A stretch of 64,000 nt of DNA from Paragyromitra xinjiangensis. Taxonomy: Eukaryota; Ascomycota; Pezizomycetes; Pezizales; Discinaceae. Shown here one piece after another: positions 1 to 11,862 of the stretch; position 1 is the stretch's first letter, and every line of letters begins with the position of its first letter. Location of the stretch: positions 1,364,001-1,428,000 of the forward strand of contig JBCAMK010000005.1 of the NCBI GenBank assembly GCA_038503065.1, in the 5' to 3' direction. The notes under the pieces were generated by a model. That model worked only from the letters and a program-made list of their open reading frames with translations, did not search any database and had not been told where the DNA came from. The translations under genes were made by a program, and so were the position numbers.

Positions 1-285
1 AGATGGGCTGAATAAATTAAATTTTCTGTTGAGGGCTGTGAGATTGGAGGGTCTCGATGTTGATGGTAAGATAATGGTCGTTGGTAGGGACTCTCACGTG
101 ACTTTTCGTTACATTGCCTCTCACTCGGCTGCCAAGCAACGTTGTTGCTGCGAATTCCTCGTACCGTGCATCTCTAAGACTCTAACGCCCGCGATACTGA
201 CGCCTCGACAACCCCCACCCCGCGCTCGTACCAATTACTTCTCCGAGCCTCACCACCATCACTACTCCACTCTCAAATCCAAAAA

Positions 286-635
286 ATGTCCAAAGTCCTA
301 GGTTGGGCTGCATTCGGTATTCCTCTCCCACTACCCCACCAGTAATTCGCCATGTTCACCACGTATCCCTCGACGCAGTAACTGACTGACATACCACAGG
401 CATGGCTGTCCGCTGGTGGCAGCTCGGAATTGAAATGCGCCCTTTCTTCGGCCGTGAAACGCTCTGGCAATATCCCCTCTATGCGGCGGTCACCGGCTCA
501 TTCGGATATTGGCTCATGGGTGTGGAGGAGCGACAGACGAATTATCTCGCCCAGCGTCGTGAAGCACTGCTCGAGAAGCGGAGACGACACGCTATAGCTG
601 ATGGGGCTGATGGGGTACCGACGGCAGTGGTCTAG
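286..635 (+). CDS. Probable small complex I accessory subunit (NUXM/14-kDa-like)
   Basis: Two exons, 286-316 and 400-635, encode 88 residues. The 83-nt intron has a GTATTC donor, a CTGAC branch-like site and a CACAG acceptor, and splitting a Gly codon restores the frame. The protein has a short hydrophobic N-terminus, then Arg-Trp-Trp and a conserved-looking segment (IEMRPFFGRETLWQYPLY), a second hydrophobic stretch (TGSFGYWLMGVEERQ) and a basic C-terminus. The size and this pattern recall fungus-specific membrane-arm subunits of NADH:ubiquinone oxidoreductase of the NUXM type, which sit in the mitochondrial inner membrane. That assignment comes from memory of the family and is moderate at best. 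The gene model itself is well supported. It converges on the glucosidase II gene, with about 500 bp between the two stop codons. Confidence 0.6.
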
Positions 636-1134
636 TTTAGAGTAGATATCAGGCATATCGATACGAAAACAGGATGGGGAGGGAGTAAGAGGGAAGATGG
701 GAGGCATTGTACAGTTTTTTTTTTCTGTCGTAAGGTGGGACAGGCCTTGGAGGACCGAAATACACAATAAATATCAACTGCAGCTGATTTGGGTTTTGTC
801 GAGCATCCCTGATATTGTTCTGTATTCAGTGCTACATTATGCGATATTTATCAGGGGGGACGGAACTAACGGGCAGGAGTTTTATTTTTGGTGTTTATTT
901 GGCATAGGGGAGCAAGTAAATCCTATAGGTTTGCATGAATTTCACGACAAGGTGCAGTGTCGTATGCATGGATGAACCGGCAGTTCTACGGCAGTAGTAT
1001 GTTTACGACGTTATGTTCTTCAATAAGTTCCAAATTCATGCTGTTCTACAATACGTACAATTTGCTCTGGGTATAAAGCCGTCCAACAAGCCAGTCAACA
1101 AATCTGTCCCCCCCTTTAGCTAGTAACACTTTCT
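636..1134. other. Convergent 3' intergenic region
   Basis: About 500 bp lie between two convergent stop codons. The stretch holds a T-rich run near 714-724 and AT-rich sequence that would suit 3' untranslated regions and polyadenylation. I see no gene here. The short open frame at 697-975 is T-rich and has no recognisable protein character. Confidence 0.5.
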
Positions 1135-4108
1135 CTACGAGAAATCAATACTCCAGTCCTTCGTGATAGCAACCTTCGGATCCCTAACTACTGCATACGC
1201 CGCTGCCTTCCCTATCGCTCCATGTACTGTAATCTTCGCATCCCAACTCTTACTTCCCTGCTTCACTGCCACCTTCGTCTTCGCCTTCCACTCATCAGTC
1301 ACACCAATAACAATAACTCTCTCGACCCTCACATCTTTCATACTCTTAACATACTTGGCCGCCTTCGCCGGCTCCGGGTGCAAGTTCCCTGACCTAAGTG
1401 TTTTATCTGCCAGGCTGAACATGAAACTGCGATGGATGAATTCACCATTTTTGTTGTCGTAAGTCTCACCATCATCGACATAGAGAACACCTCCAGCGCC
1501 ACCGCTAGAGGGGAGCGAGATGACAAGGGTGTATGGGTCGTATTTCATGAGGCCTGAAGACCGACGGGGCCGGTCTTTACGCGGAATAATGTGGCCACCA
1601 CGCATAAGCAAGGGAACGTTCTCGAGTGGTGAAGGGACTGTGTGAATGCCCTTGCCAGTGTAAACAGTGAAGTTGAAGTGGTCGTAATACGGAACGTCAT
1701 CTTCAGGAATATACATCATCGTTTCTTTCTGCCCTTCATCTACTACCGGCTTGACGAGCATGCCGGTGTCACCTAGATAGAACTGGTCATCAATGGCGAA
1801 ACCTTCCTCGTCGTCAGGGAACATGACAAAGTGTGGGCGAAGGATTGGCATTCCCTCCCAAGATGCACGGTGAAACGCCGTATACCAAGCAGGAAGCAGG
1901 GAGTAGCGCAACCGAATAGCATCACGGATGATAGACGTATAAGGCTCACCCGCAAGGTACGGCTCACGGCGTTTAGCATCGATATGAGCGTGGGCGCGGA
2001 AGAAGGGATAAAATGCACCAGCCTGGTACCAACGGGTTAAAAGCTCCTTACTCGGATTTCCAAAGAAGCCACCAACGTCTGCACCGGCGAACGGCATACC
2101 GGCAATGCCCTGAGCAAGAAGCATAGGGAAAGCCTGTCTGAGGTGGTGCCAGTCGGCTTGATTATCACCAGTCCACATAGCAGCGGTGCGCTGGGAGCCA
2201 GCAAAGAAGGAGCGAGTGAGGACGAAGGGGCGGCGTTCCTTCCCCGGCCCGAGGCGGCCCTTCAAAGCTTCGAAGGTCGCGTTGTGGAAAGTCATGCCGT
2301 TGAGGTTATGAACGTCGCGGTGTTCCCAGTTGCCATAATGAAGGTTGTCTTTGGGCATGGTGGTCTCTGGACCGTTGAAGACGGAGGGTTCGTTCATATC
2401 ATTCCAGATCCAGGTGTTAGGGGCGGAGCCGACGAACTTTTTAAAGTCGAAGAGAGACTTCCACCAGGCTTGGGCGGCAGGGTTGAAGCAATCAATCCAG
2501 TGAGAAGAACCAGGCCAACACCAGCCTTCATAGATCTTATCGCCTGTCTTATCCATAACACCAAGACCTTTGTCGATCAATTCGTTACCGATAGCATAGT
2601 TTTTATCGTTCTTGATGTGAGGGTCGATGATTGCGACAAGCTACTCTTCATCAGTAATCACTCATATTGGATAAAAAATGGGATGGAAGTACTTTTCTAT
2701 CCCTCTTTGCAAGCATTTTCCCCATGCTTTCAGGATCCTTGAACGTCAATGGGTCCCACGTGAAATACTTCTTGTTATCCGTATACTCAATATCAAGCCA
2801 AATTACATCATACGGGATGTCGAATTTGTCAAACTTCCGATCGACATTTTTGACATCATCTTGGCTCACATAGTTCCACCTGCACTGATGATATGCAATG
2901 CTGAACGCAGGTGGTAGTGCTGTGAATCCTGTTAATTCACCATATTGTCTATATAGCCACGCTGCGTTTGGACCCGGCAACACAAACACATCCAGGAGAC
3001 CACTCTCAGAAATCCAGTGAGTCTGGGTGGTCGCACGCTCCTCGGAGATGAGGCTAGGATTCATTTTAGTTTTAACGACATCAACCCAGGTTTCCGCCGA
3101 AGAGAGCCAGAAGACACCGACGGTGGAGCCGCGTTTCTGGGCTTGCATAAAGGGAATGGCACCATAGAGAGTCATGGGGGAGTCGGTTTCATATTCGAAG
3201 ACGTCGGCATTATATAGACGGTAGGGTTCGGTGTAGGCACCTTCACCGCCACGGGTCTCTTTCAGTGAGAGGCTGGTAGCATGTTCGGGGATACCGTAGA
3301 CGTGATCGTACCCGGGGAAGCTTATATCCATTGCAACAGATTCGGGCCCTCGGGATAAGTCAGTGATTGATCAACGGGGGTGGGGTTTGGAATTGGAAGT
3401 ACCCCGAGGTTTGGAATCAGTATTTCCACCGAATGTCTCGTCCCAATTAGTCTCCTCGTCCTCGCTCTTCTCGGCATTCTCTGAAGTCTTCATCCGCCAG
3501 TGCTCCACATTCATGAGGTTCCTTTCATTAAAAACCACATGCGCCTCCCCATCCCTAATGAACCGTGCACTAAAGGGTTTGTGTGTGATTTTGACCTGAC
3601 ATCCAGGCGGCCCGTACGCAACAGTTGTTACCCCTTCCTCTGTCTTTAAAATTGCCTCTTTATGATAATTCTGGCCTCCCACCAGGGCCCACTTAGCAGC
3701 TTCATTATAGCGCTCCTTCCTCGCCTTACTTCCGTGACGTATCAAAATGTCACCCTTCTGCCTGATAGCTTCGTCGATTGTTACTCTTGCGACACCACTC
3801 TCAAGAAACGAGAAGGTAAGCGGTAGCTCGACGGACTCAGTCTCACTAATACTCTTCAGGATAGTACCCGTCAGGATACCATCCTCGAGTGATATAGTCG
3901 CCTCATTGAGCTCGTAGGGGGAGGTCCAGGAGGCACCAGCAGCACTGGCTCGGTCGGCGAGGGCGCGATTGCGCTTGCAGAAGCCTGACTGCGAGCAAGT
4001 TTTGAAATTCTCGTGTTTAACCGTTTTGGCGACGTCGACGATTGAGAGAAGAGATACTAAGAGGAGCCCGAGTGAAGGACCTGTTGCGAGTGCGTTTGGT
4101 CGACGCAT
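1135..4108 (-). CDS. ROT2: Glucosidase II catalytic alpha subunit (GH31)
   Basis: Coding exons are 4108-3403, 3348-2693 and 2640-1135, giving 955 residues, the usual size for the family. It removes the two inner alpha-1,3-linked glucoses from N-glycans in the ER. Visible features: an N-terminal hydrophobic signal segment (residues about 12-25), then the FKTCSQSGFCKRNR cysteine motif that follows the signal in these enzymes. The GYDHVYGIPEHA motif is near residue 245. The GH31 nucleophile motif WNDMNEPS has Asp at about 535, and GDN has the acid/base Asp at about 612. Both introns (52-54 nt) use a GTACTT donor and restore conserved sequence, including VAIIDPHIK. Met at 4108 was chosen because the signal peptide starts there; codons further upstream are open but do not look like protein. 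The partner beta subunit is not in this window. Confidence 0.96.
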
Positions 4109-6505
4109 GGTCGCGGTGTGGGAGGGAGGTAGATAAGTAAATGGTAACAAAATAGTAATTTGAACAAGGAAATAAAAAAAGGGCGCAATTCGCCCAGCGA
4201 TGAAGCTGCCTTGTTGAGGAAGAAGGCTTCCACTACACACACCAAATGAAGAAATGGTGTGGCAGGTAGTCGTGGGATTTTGTGAATGGCGGTGTTTGAG
4301 ATGAATGCCTGTGAGAGTGTGGAGGGGATCTTGAAGCTTGAGATCGAGAAACCCGTGAAACCAGCCAGCTGTCTAGTACTATAAAACCCTAACCCCGTTC
4401 AGGCCCGTCAGCTTTGTTACCCGGTCACGGGTAACCTTCTTGGGGTAGCCGATGAGGTGAATAGCGATTGCTTATCCAGTGCTGCCTAGAGATATATGCA
4501 AATATTTGTCCTGATGTGGACGTCGAGTCTGTGATGCAGAAAGGAGATGGACAAGAGGGTTTGGAGCTGAAATTGATTCCATAATATCTGAGCAGGTATG
4601 AGATGCTCCTGGAAACTCGTATCCCTGGTCATACCTTCGGCATCTCCCGCGCTCCCGTCACTAAAAAGGTTGCTTTTGTTATCGATAAGCCTGAAAACCC
4701 TAACCTAAAAAACAAATTTCAGCCTCACCCCACATCCCCTCAACTTGGGATCACTATATCACTCCCACTCTGTCGGGCGATGATAGTTATCTTCCCAGAA
4801 CCCATCACAGGCTTTCCAATGGATGGCTAGCCAATGCCGTCCTCTCCAAACTCTGGAGGGAACCAATTATCACCATCATGTATCATCACTCGCGCATCCT
4901 GCCGACACCCATAAGCCAACTGCTGCCTTCCCTATCTTCTGCTTGTTTGTCTGCCTCATTACACACACCCCGCAAAGACACCTAACTTCCCAAATCTTCA
5001 TCATCCCCAAGCTGTCTTAGTAACTGATACTGACGGGAAAATAGGAAGCAGTCCTAGCCAGCAATATAAGAGCTAGGAGCACTCATGAATCGCATCTAAC
5101 TATTTTTGGAAATATAAAAAGGGCTAGGGAGCTAGAAGAGTATATAGTTCCTGCCCGAGCAGCCCGCTATAAGGGAAGATATTTGGCTATGTCGAGGTGG
5201 GCCTGGAGGTGAGAGGATAGTTGTACGATAGATAGGCAGTAGTAAAATATTCGCTAAGTTATGTAATCACGAGGACAGTAGTAGAAAAGACTTGAGTCTA
5301 GATCAATCCTGTTAACAGGAAGCTGCGCTAGGGTTCCCGCTCTTATTTCTGCTCTTGACTTCCCTCCTCTGTCGTCTATAGGTTAGGGTTAGAATACGAA
5401 AAATGGCGAGGGTTGCTCATCCTATAATATCTGCCTTCCCACGAACCATATATCCTACGTATCATTATAGTGCTGCTGCACAATTGAGTTGAGAAGGCCG
5501 TGTTTGAGGATGTGATGAACGGGAGTGTCGGTAGCGAATAGCGATGGGGAAGGTATGGATGGACCACCCTGGAAACCAGAACTTGATTGGGAGCTATTGT
5601 ATCAGCGGTGGGAAGGAGAGAGAAGATGAAGATGAAGTGGCTGTGTCCTGTACGATTGGGTGAAACATTGGATTTCAGATACCTCGAGACTGGTTTCTGG
5701 GAAATCAGTGCTAGCTACACTGTATCTATCCTTCTCCTCTAGGTGCTGCGTGTATTGTCCCTCTGCTAATGCTTGATGATAGGAAGAGAATATTAATACC
5801 AATTTTAATATTAATATTCAGAGCGAGATCTGTCTGTCTGTAGCTTTTAGGAAACGGAGATAACAATCGTCGCAGTAACGTGGCTGATGCAGCAGAACCG
5901 AAAGAAAAGAAAAGAAAAAAAAGGTCTCCAAATCATCGAAAGTCATGAAAATCCCAAGAATTCACCCCCCAGTGTCTCAGTCTTGACGCACAGCATGGTG
6001 GGGTATAGGAAACCCATGGTCTCTTCTTCACCATGCATACAATCCAATTGTCCTGCAGGTGCCAGAAACCGTTTGCTCTGCCAGATACAGTACATGCTCA
6101 CATCTATCCACCCATCCACCCATCCAGCAAACGGCGGGCATCTACAGTAAAATAACAGATACGATACAGACCTATGATGTCTGTTTGTGGGCGCAATATG
6201 CATGGACACGCTGGCAACTGACCACTCCAACTGGCTACTGTTAATTCCCCTCGCAGATTGCCTCTTCTCAAGCACACACCCCACAGACGCCCCAGACACC
6301 TACCTATACGCGAGAACTCCCCTCATCGAAAAGAGAGGTGTCTGAGCTTTGGAGCCCTGGCGCTGGATCTCTGCTCTTCTCCTCGATCCTTGGTACCCTG
6401 CGTCTAGTTGAGAGAGACACCCCAGTCTACATAGAGTACATACGCCTATACTAACAGCACTTAACACGCCTTGCTCTTTCGGTCCCCCCCCTAATTTGAT
6501 TCGGT
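4109..6505. other. 2.4-kb divergent intergenic region with telobox-like motifs
   Basis: This region separates two divergently transcribed genes. It contains interstitial telomere-like (telobox) motifs: AACCCTAACCCC near 4385-4396, AACCCTAACC at about 4696-4705, and GGTTAGGGTTAG at 5381-5392. Other local features are an A-rich run at 5902-5922 and a CCATCCAC tandem at about 6109-6125. The many short open frames have no protein character that I can recognise. The last 100 bp before 6506 are pyrimidine-rich, as expected of a fungal 5' leader. Confidence 0.5.
5381..5392 (+). promoter_or_regulatory. Telobox-like motif (two TTAGGG units)
   Basis: GGTTAGGGTTAG is two overlapping telomere-type hexamers inside intergenic DNA. 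Inverse copies lie at about 4385 and 4696. In fungi such boxes can be promoter elements bound by Tbf1/Reb1-like proteins. Their role here is inferred only. Confidence 0.35.
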
Positions 6506-8385
6506 ATGCCAGACTCCTCCGACAGCTCTGGCACCTCCTCCGACACGGCCCAGTCCTCGCTTCTCCGCCTTACCCGCCGCCACTCGCTTCCTGCATCCAC
6601 CACCTTCTCCACCTTCCTGTCGTTGTGGAGCGCCGAAAATGCCCGGCGCAACACCACTGTTGTCGACGACTCGCCTAACTCCACCACGCCTACCACCCAC
6701 TATCAACAGCAGCAGCAACAACAACAACAGCAGCAACAGGGGCGGAATCGCAGCGCGTCACTTTCGGGAGCTACGCTGCTGAATGGAATCAACGGCAACA
6801 CAGGCGTTGCGGGGGAGGGGATTGGCGGGAATAGACACAGGTATGGACATCGTCATACCAGGAGTGCGGCTCAAATTGTGGATCGCCCTGTTATTGTCAA
6901 GAGCTATAACCCGGAGGCAGCTGTTTCTAGAAATACGTCTCTTCCCGACGAGGTTTGTTTACCCACTTCTCCCCCAATCTACATCTCGCCCCCTCTCCTC
7001 CGTGGGCCTCGCGATGGACTACACGGATACTGACCTCCCCCCGGTCACACAGGATGAAGACTCCGAGGACCTCGCGCTCCCGAGTATTGACTCTTTCTCG
7101 TTTGACGGTATCATTAAGGCTGTCGACCCCGCCGGTAACCCGCTATTACCTTCCTAATCTCACGACTAACGCTGATCTATGACGCGTATAGTAACAACTG
7201 CCCTTGACGCTGTCTCAAAACTCTGTGCAGAGTATCAGACGACTCTCAAAGCCGAAGTCGATGCGCTCACAGATACACAGACTGATATTGACGCAGCAAT
7301 GAAGGAGGCGGATAAGCTGACCACACAGGCACTCAAGACGACGAAGATACGCACGGAGAGATTAGATGCGGAGGCTGTGGGATTAAAAGGAGGTACGTAT
7401 GATACTAGGCGATGCATCAGCCCACGCGGTTTGTTCATGTAGCTGTGCTATAGGGACTACAGTGGACGCACTCGCAGAGGCGGCAGAAGTGACACATACG
7501 ACGTTAACCTCGATCATCACGACGCTGCTGGCGATCGACGAGATGCTACCACCGCAGGAGAGGTTGAGTCCATTAGGAAGCGCACATAAAGGACATTATC
7601 CGAAAGTGCATACGCTACTTGCAGACAAAGCCCACCAGATTGAGCTACGTTTCCGGAATATCAGATCCCCAGAGCTGCGGCCGGTCTCGAGACCACTATC
7701 AATGCAAGCCCTCTCTCTTAGCGCCCATGCGGACGACCCGGGGGAGTCCTCGTCTGGTCAAGGGGGGCGGGACCCATCAGTGTGGTCACGCCGCCGACTG
7801 TCATCTGCTACGTTACTCGACTCACCGGTCCTTTCAAGATCAACCACGTTCTCGCACCATTCTCGGGGTGTGTCAAGTCCGCATTTGCAGCTGAGGACAA
7901 TATTACCATCCCCTTCTAACGATTCGGACACACCAGTTTCAGCGTCTGGTAGCTACTTCCCAATTGCATCAAAAACGGCAACGGGGTTAAGCCTAACTAG
8001 CCCGCTTTACAAAGCTGCTAAACTCGTGGACCAACAATCGCCACGATTAGAGCCACGATCGCCACAAATGGGAACTAAGAGGGGCTCGGGAATGTGGGCG
8101 CGGAGATCAAGTACGAGTACATTGGCGGCGTTTATGATGTCTGAGCGAGGAGGGGGTGAATCTGCTTCAAGTCCAAGCCCAGTGGTCTCGAAGGCGCCGA
8201 GTACATGGCGACATAGCGCGGGTTCATGGGCTGGGTTCTTTGGGGGAAAGAGTAGTCGGGGGAGCAGCGGAGGGGCAGAGAGTAGAGTGAGTGCTGAGGA
8301 GAGGTTAAAAAAACTATTGGAGGGAGGGCAAGGAGGGGGTAAAGGGAAGGGAAAGGGAAAGGGGAAAGGAGTGGTAGGGAGATAA
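6506..8385 (+). CDS. Unnamed fungal protein, polyQ N-terminus and helical core
   Basis: Exons 6506-6952, 7053-7134, 7192-7392 and 7454-8385 encode 553 residues; all splice phases close. I do not recognise a named family. The N-terminus is Ser/Thr-rich with a polyglutamine run (about 13 Gln, encoded near 6704-6739). A compact conserved-looking block follows (SEDLALPSIDSFSFDG, about residues 150-170). Next comes a helical, coiled-coil-prone stretch of about 120 residues rich in Ala, Thr, Asp and Lys, spanning exons 3 and 4. The C-terminal half is Ser/Pro-rich and disordered and ends in a Gly-Lys repeat made of GGGAAA-like units (about 8338-8370). The helical block could be a coiled-coil scaffold or complex subunit, but I assign no function. 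The start is the first Met after the pyrimidine-rich leader. Confidence 0.75.
6704..6739 (+). repeat. CAA/CAG trinucleotide repeat (polyQ)
   Basis: A mixed CAA/CAG run in exon 1 of the gene starting at 6506, coding for about a dozen consecutive glutamines. Length variation between strains would be expected. Confidence 0.85.
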
Positions 8386-9173
8386 TAAGATAAACGAGTA
8401 TGATCGATGATTGAATGAATCATGAGGTGGGAGCAATTCCCTTAAAGAGGTCATTTTTAAAAAAAAACATCATCGAGTTATGTATGTACTAATGTTCTTC
8501 TAGCCTTCTTGCTCCTCCCTTCTCTGAACTGGCATTTTCGACTAGGGACCGTTCCCTTGGTAGTTGCCGTTGCTGGTCCTTTTATTCATTTTTCCTTCTC
8601 TTTTTTTTCTTTCTTAGCCGTCATGGGTCTATTTACATACTTGGGAGGCATTGTTTGGGGGTTATCAACAATTGGCTTTCATATAAGCTTTCATATTTGC
8701 TTTGAATTTATTCTTCAGATTTTTGCCGTGGGCATTTTTTTGGCCTGATACCTATGACAACGAGCTAGAGTGGGTACTGGATTAATAAAGAGAATACGGG
8801 ACGTTCTAGGAGAGCTTTAGGACAAGAAGATGTCCAATGAAAAGAGGGGCTAGAAAGGCAAAGACTTCTAGAAGAATATATTAGTATTACGAACCGATGC
8901 CAGCTATGATTCAGGGTTAGGGGTGTCAGCGGGCTATTTACGGCTCTATTGCTAGATTTGAGCCTCAAACACCGTCGTTTGACTATAGGGAGTGGGCGAT
9001 GGTAAATGATAGAAAAGACGACGGATATCTCGTCCTACTCACCTATTTGCTTTTTTATATCACAGTTGGATCCTCTATATAGAAATTAAGTTATTCGCAG
9101 TCAGCAGATCTCATGCACCCCGCAACCACCTAACGCCAATACTACTACGCAGCAATTTTAATTCGCGCTTACC
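8386..9173. other. Tandem intergenic region
   Basis: About 790 bp between two genes read in the same direction. It includes T-rich sequence near 8580-8615 and AT-rich sequence. A hydrophobic open frame at 8509-8748 lacks a good ATG and looks like translated T-rich 3' UTR. I see no other feature. Confidence 0.4.
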
Positions 9174-10720
9174 ATGGAAAATTCGGTAGATCCAGATCCT
9201 GCAATGTATTTCCGTCTTCTAGCCCCTGCTGTGAAAGAAGCTGCTTCACGGTCTGGCCCAAGATTGGGCCGTCTGTCACTCAACAAAGTCTCCCTCGAAA
9301 CCCCCACCTTCATAGCTCCTGCATCTCGAGGCGCAGTTCCTCATCTATCCCACGACAACCTAAGAGACCACACAAATATTAGGGGCATCTACGTTGCCCT
9401 CGAAGACTGTATTTCCCCTCATTCTATCAGACCTACTCTCATCCTCGTTTATTCATTATTTTCTAATTCCCCCAACCAGTCGTCGAGAAATTCCCTCCAG
9501 ATGTTCCAATCTACAACCACCCCGGTACTCTTCGCACCTTCACCTCAACTCCATCCACGTCTCTCTTGATTCTCTCCGGACGACGGGTCCCACCTGTTAC
9601 CACTGCAGCTTCAAACACAGATCACTCCCTGGCCATCCTGACTTCTGTAGGCTTTCGCATGCTGCAGGTTGATGACTATATCAAAGCCGCAAGCCAGCTC
9701 CGCCCCGATATTATCCTCGGCCTTCCTGATCTCCCTCAACAGGCGCCAGGAAAGCACAGGGCTCCAAAGATGGTCTTCCGGACGGAGTTATGGCTGAATG
9801 AGCTAATTAACAAGACTGCTGGGTTTGGTGTGGAGGGGCAGGATGATATTAAAATATTTGCACCCCTACTCCCGCTAGAATGGGATCAACAAAGATACTA
9901 TGCCGAGTTTCTGAAACAGCAAATTTCTTCACTTTCAGGTTTAGCCCTCTACGACTCTAGTCTTGCACTCGACATGCCACCTGAGCTCGAGAGCCTTCCC
10001 CGTATGAGTCTCGATGATCCAGGAAATCCTCATAAAGTTCTCGATCAAGTGTCTTGGGGGATAGATCTTTTCAATCTGGCGTTCATCACACAGCTCACAG
10101 ATGCCGGAATTGCACTCGATTTCCAATTCGCAGGGGTAGACTCGACTCACCCAGCGAAGGTAGAGGAAGACCACAACAAGAAGCCAATGGGGGTGGATCT
10201 TTGGGGAGCAGAGTATGCGGTGAATTTGGAACCGCTAGGGAAGGAATGCAGGTGTTATAGTTGCAGGAAGCATCATAAAGCTTATATACAGCATCTCTTA
10301 GTAGCGAGGGAGATGACGGCTTGGGTGTTGTTGCAGATGTATGTCTTTCAGCTTCTTCAAGATGGGTAGAGCATGGCTGACTGTTTTCCGTTTTTTTCTA
10401 GACACAATACCGCTGTTATCGACCGTTTCTTTGCAGCCATCCGTAAAAGCATTGACCAAGGTACATTCGAGCAGGACCGAATTCTCTTCGCTAGTACATA
10501 TGTAGATGATCTTCCTAAGAAAACCGGACAAGGACCTAGGTTGAGGGGATACCAGTTCAAGTCTGAAGGTGGAACTGGAAAGAAGAACCCGAAGAGCTTT
10601 TCAAAGTTTGGAGCTGGTGGTGGACTGGGTGGAGATAAGAAGGAGGCGCTGGAGGAGGCGATAATGCCGCCGAGAGATAAAGATCTCGCAGAAGGAGGTT
10701 TCGCGGAGAGACTGTCTTGA
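9174..10720 (+). CDS. QTRT2: Queuine tRNA-ribosyltransferase accessory subunit 2
   Basis: Exons 9174-9408, 9480-10338 and 10402-10720 encode 470 residues. In eukaryotes this non-catalytic TGT paralogue pairs with QTRT1 to exchange guanine for queuine at the wobble position of GUN-anticodon tRNAs, probably at the mitochondrial surface. Evidence: TGT-family sequence near the start (FIAPASRGAVPHLSHDNL, residues about 42-60), SGRRVPPVT in the barrel, and the C-terminal zinc site CRCYSC with a following His (about residues 350-365). The catalytic Asp motifs of the QTRT1 type are not evident, which fits the accessory subunit. The C-terminal tail is Gly/Lys-rich. Budding yeast lacks queuosine and fission yeast has it, so presence here implies queuine salvage from the environment. 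The exon 2 donor CAGAT|GTATGT creates an Ile codon across the junction. Confidence 0.92.
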
Positions 10721-11862
10721 AGGATTGTGGGTGGAAGATTTTATCTTTGCCTCTCAACTTACGTTCTAAAAATTACCGCAGCTTACTTTTGTATATAGTA
10801 GTTAATATTGAGGCTGTGTAGAGTGAGCCAAACCCTATTCTTTTCTTTTTCTCCTTTCTTTTCCCCTCCCAGAGTTTATTATATCGAGAAAGGCCTCCGA
10901 ACATTTTCGTGCTCTTTGAGGCCGGAGGTCACTTGAAAGTCCCTGGGCTAGATTCGGATCTTCTTTTTCAGGTCATTGACACTGAATTAAGATAAATAAT
11001 GTTAGTCCTCTCTGGTATTTCCCTGAGCACTGATCGAAAGATGCACGAAATCGCAACCCTTCCAGATCACACCCTTACGGCTAGTTCAGTGGAAAACCCA
11101 AAGCTGCTCCCTAAACTCCAGCATCAATCCGTTCTCACATACGCGGCAAAGCCCCTTGCAATATCTATCCATTCCTCTCCAGCATTTCATCAGTGCTTCC
11201 TTGTTACGATCTTTCTCTCACCTCACTAAAATTATCAGCTCATATACGGAAATATGTCCTTCATGACTGAAGTATCTTGAGTAACCGGAGGGCGGATCAA
11301 GTTTTGTTTTATGCTACAGTTAATCAAAAAAATATCAATATTGTTATATAGAACTCTAACTAAAGACGGCCGGATACTTGAATGAAACCCTTCCCAACGC
11401 TCTCACGGCTTTCGCAATTCAGCACCGTCATATAGCCATAAAAGACAAACAAAAGACCAAAATAGAGGTGCCAAATTTCGTCCATGCTCTTCTCTCCACA
11501 GGCCCCTTATTCAGCCATTTCGAGAAATCACGTTTCTTTCTCGCATACCGCACCAGGGGTCGTCAGATGCAAAGGACTGCCTGCTAGTATCTCTTCTTAC
11601 TACCCTTCTAGTTCTGTCCTAGTACTAGTATTCTATCTACCTTCTTCGACATTCCCATACAGAATTATGCTTCTTCAACACCACAACTTAAACGATTGCG
11701 TGTGCTTAATAAATTAACAAAAATATCTCCTCATATTGGTCACATGCTATCACTCGATTTTGTCTGCCAGGGATTTTTGTGGTGACCCGGAAAACCCCCA
11801 TATCAAAAGATGTAGACATTCAATTACACGGGTATATAGCTACTTATCTTGTTTTGGTATCT
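10721..11862. other. Convergent intergenic region
   Basis: About 1.1 kb between the stop codons of convergent genes. It is AT-rich, with no open frame showing protein-like composition. I see nothing else in it. Confidence 0.4.

Noticed and set aside
2143..2742. 199-codon plus-strand frame within glucosidase II
   Set aside because: It is antisense to a highly conserved GH31 exon; a shadow only.
6491..6736. Antisense frame with a polyleucine run
   Set aside because: It is the reverse complement of the polyQ-coding CAA/CAG repeat in a well-supported gene.
8509..8748. Hydrophobic 79-residue frame after the polyQ gene
   Set aside because: It lacks an ATG at its start and is a translation of T-rich 3' sequence; no family resemblance.
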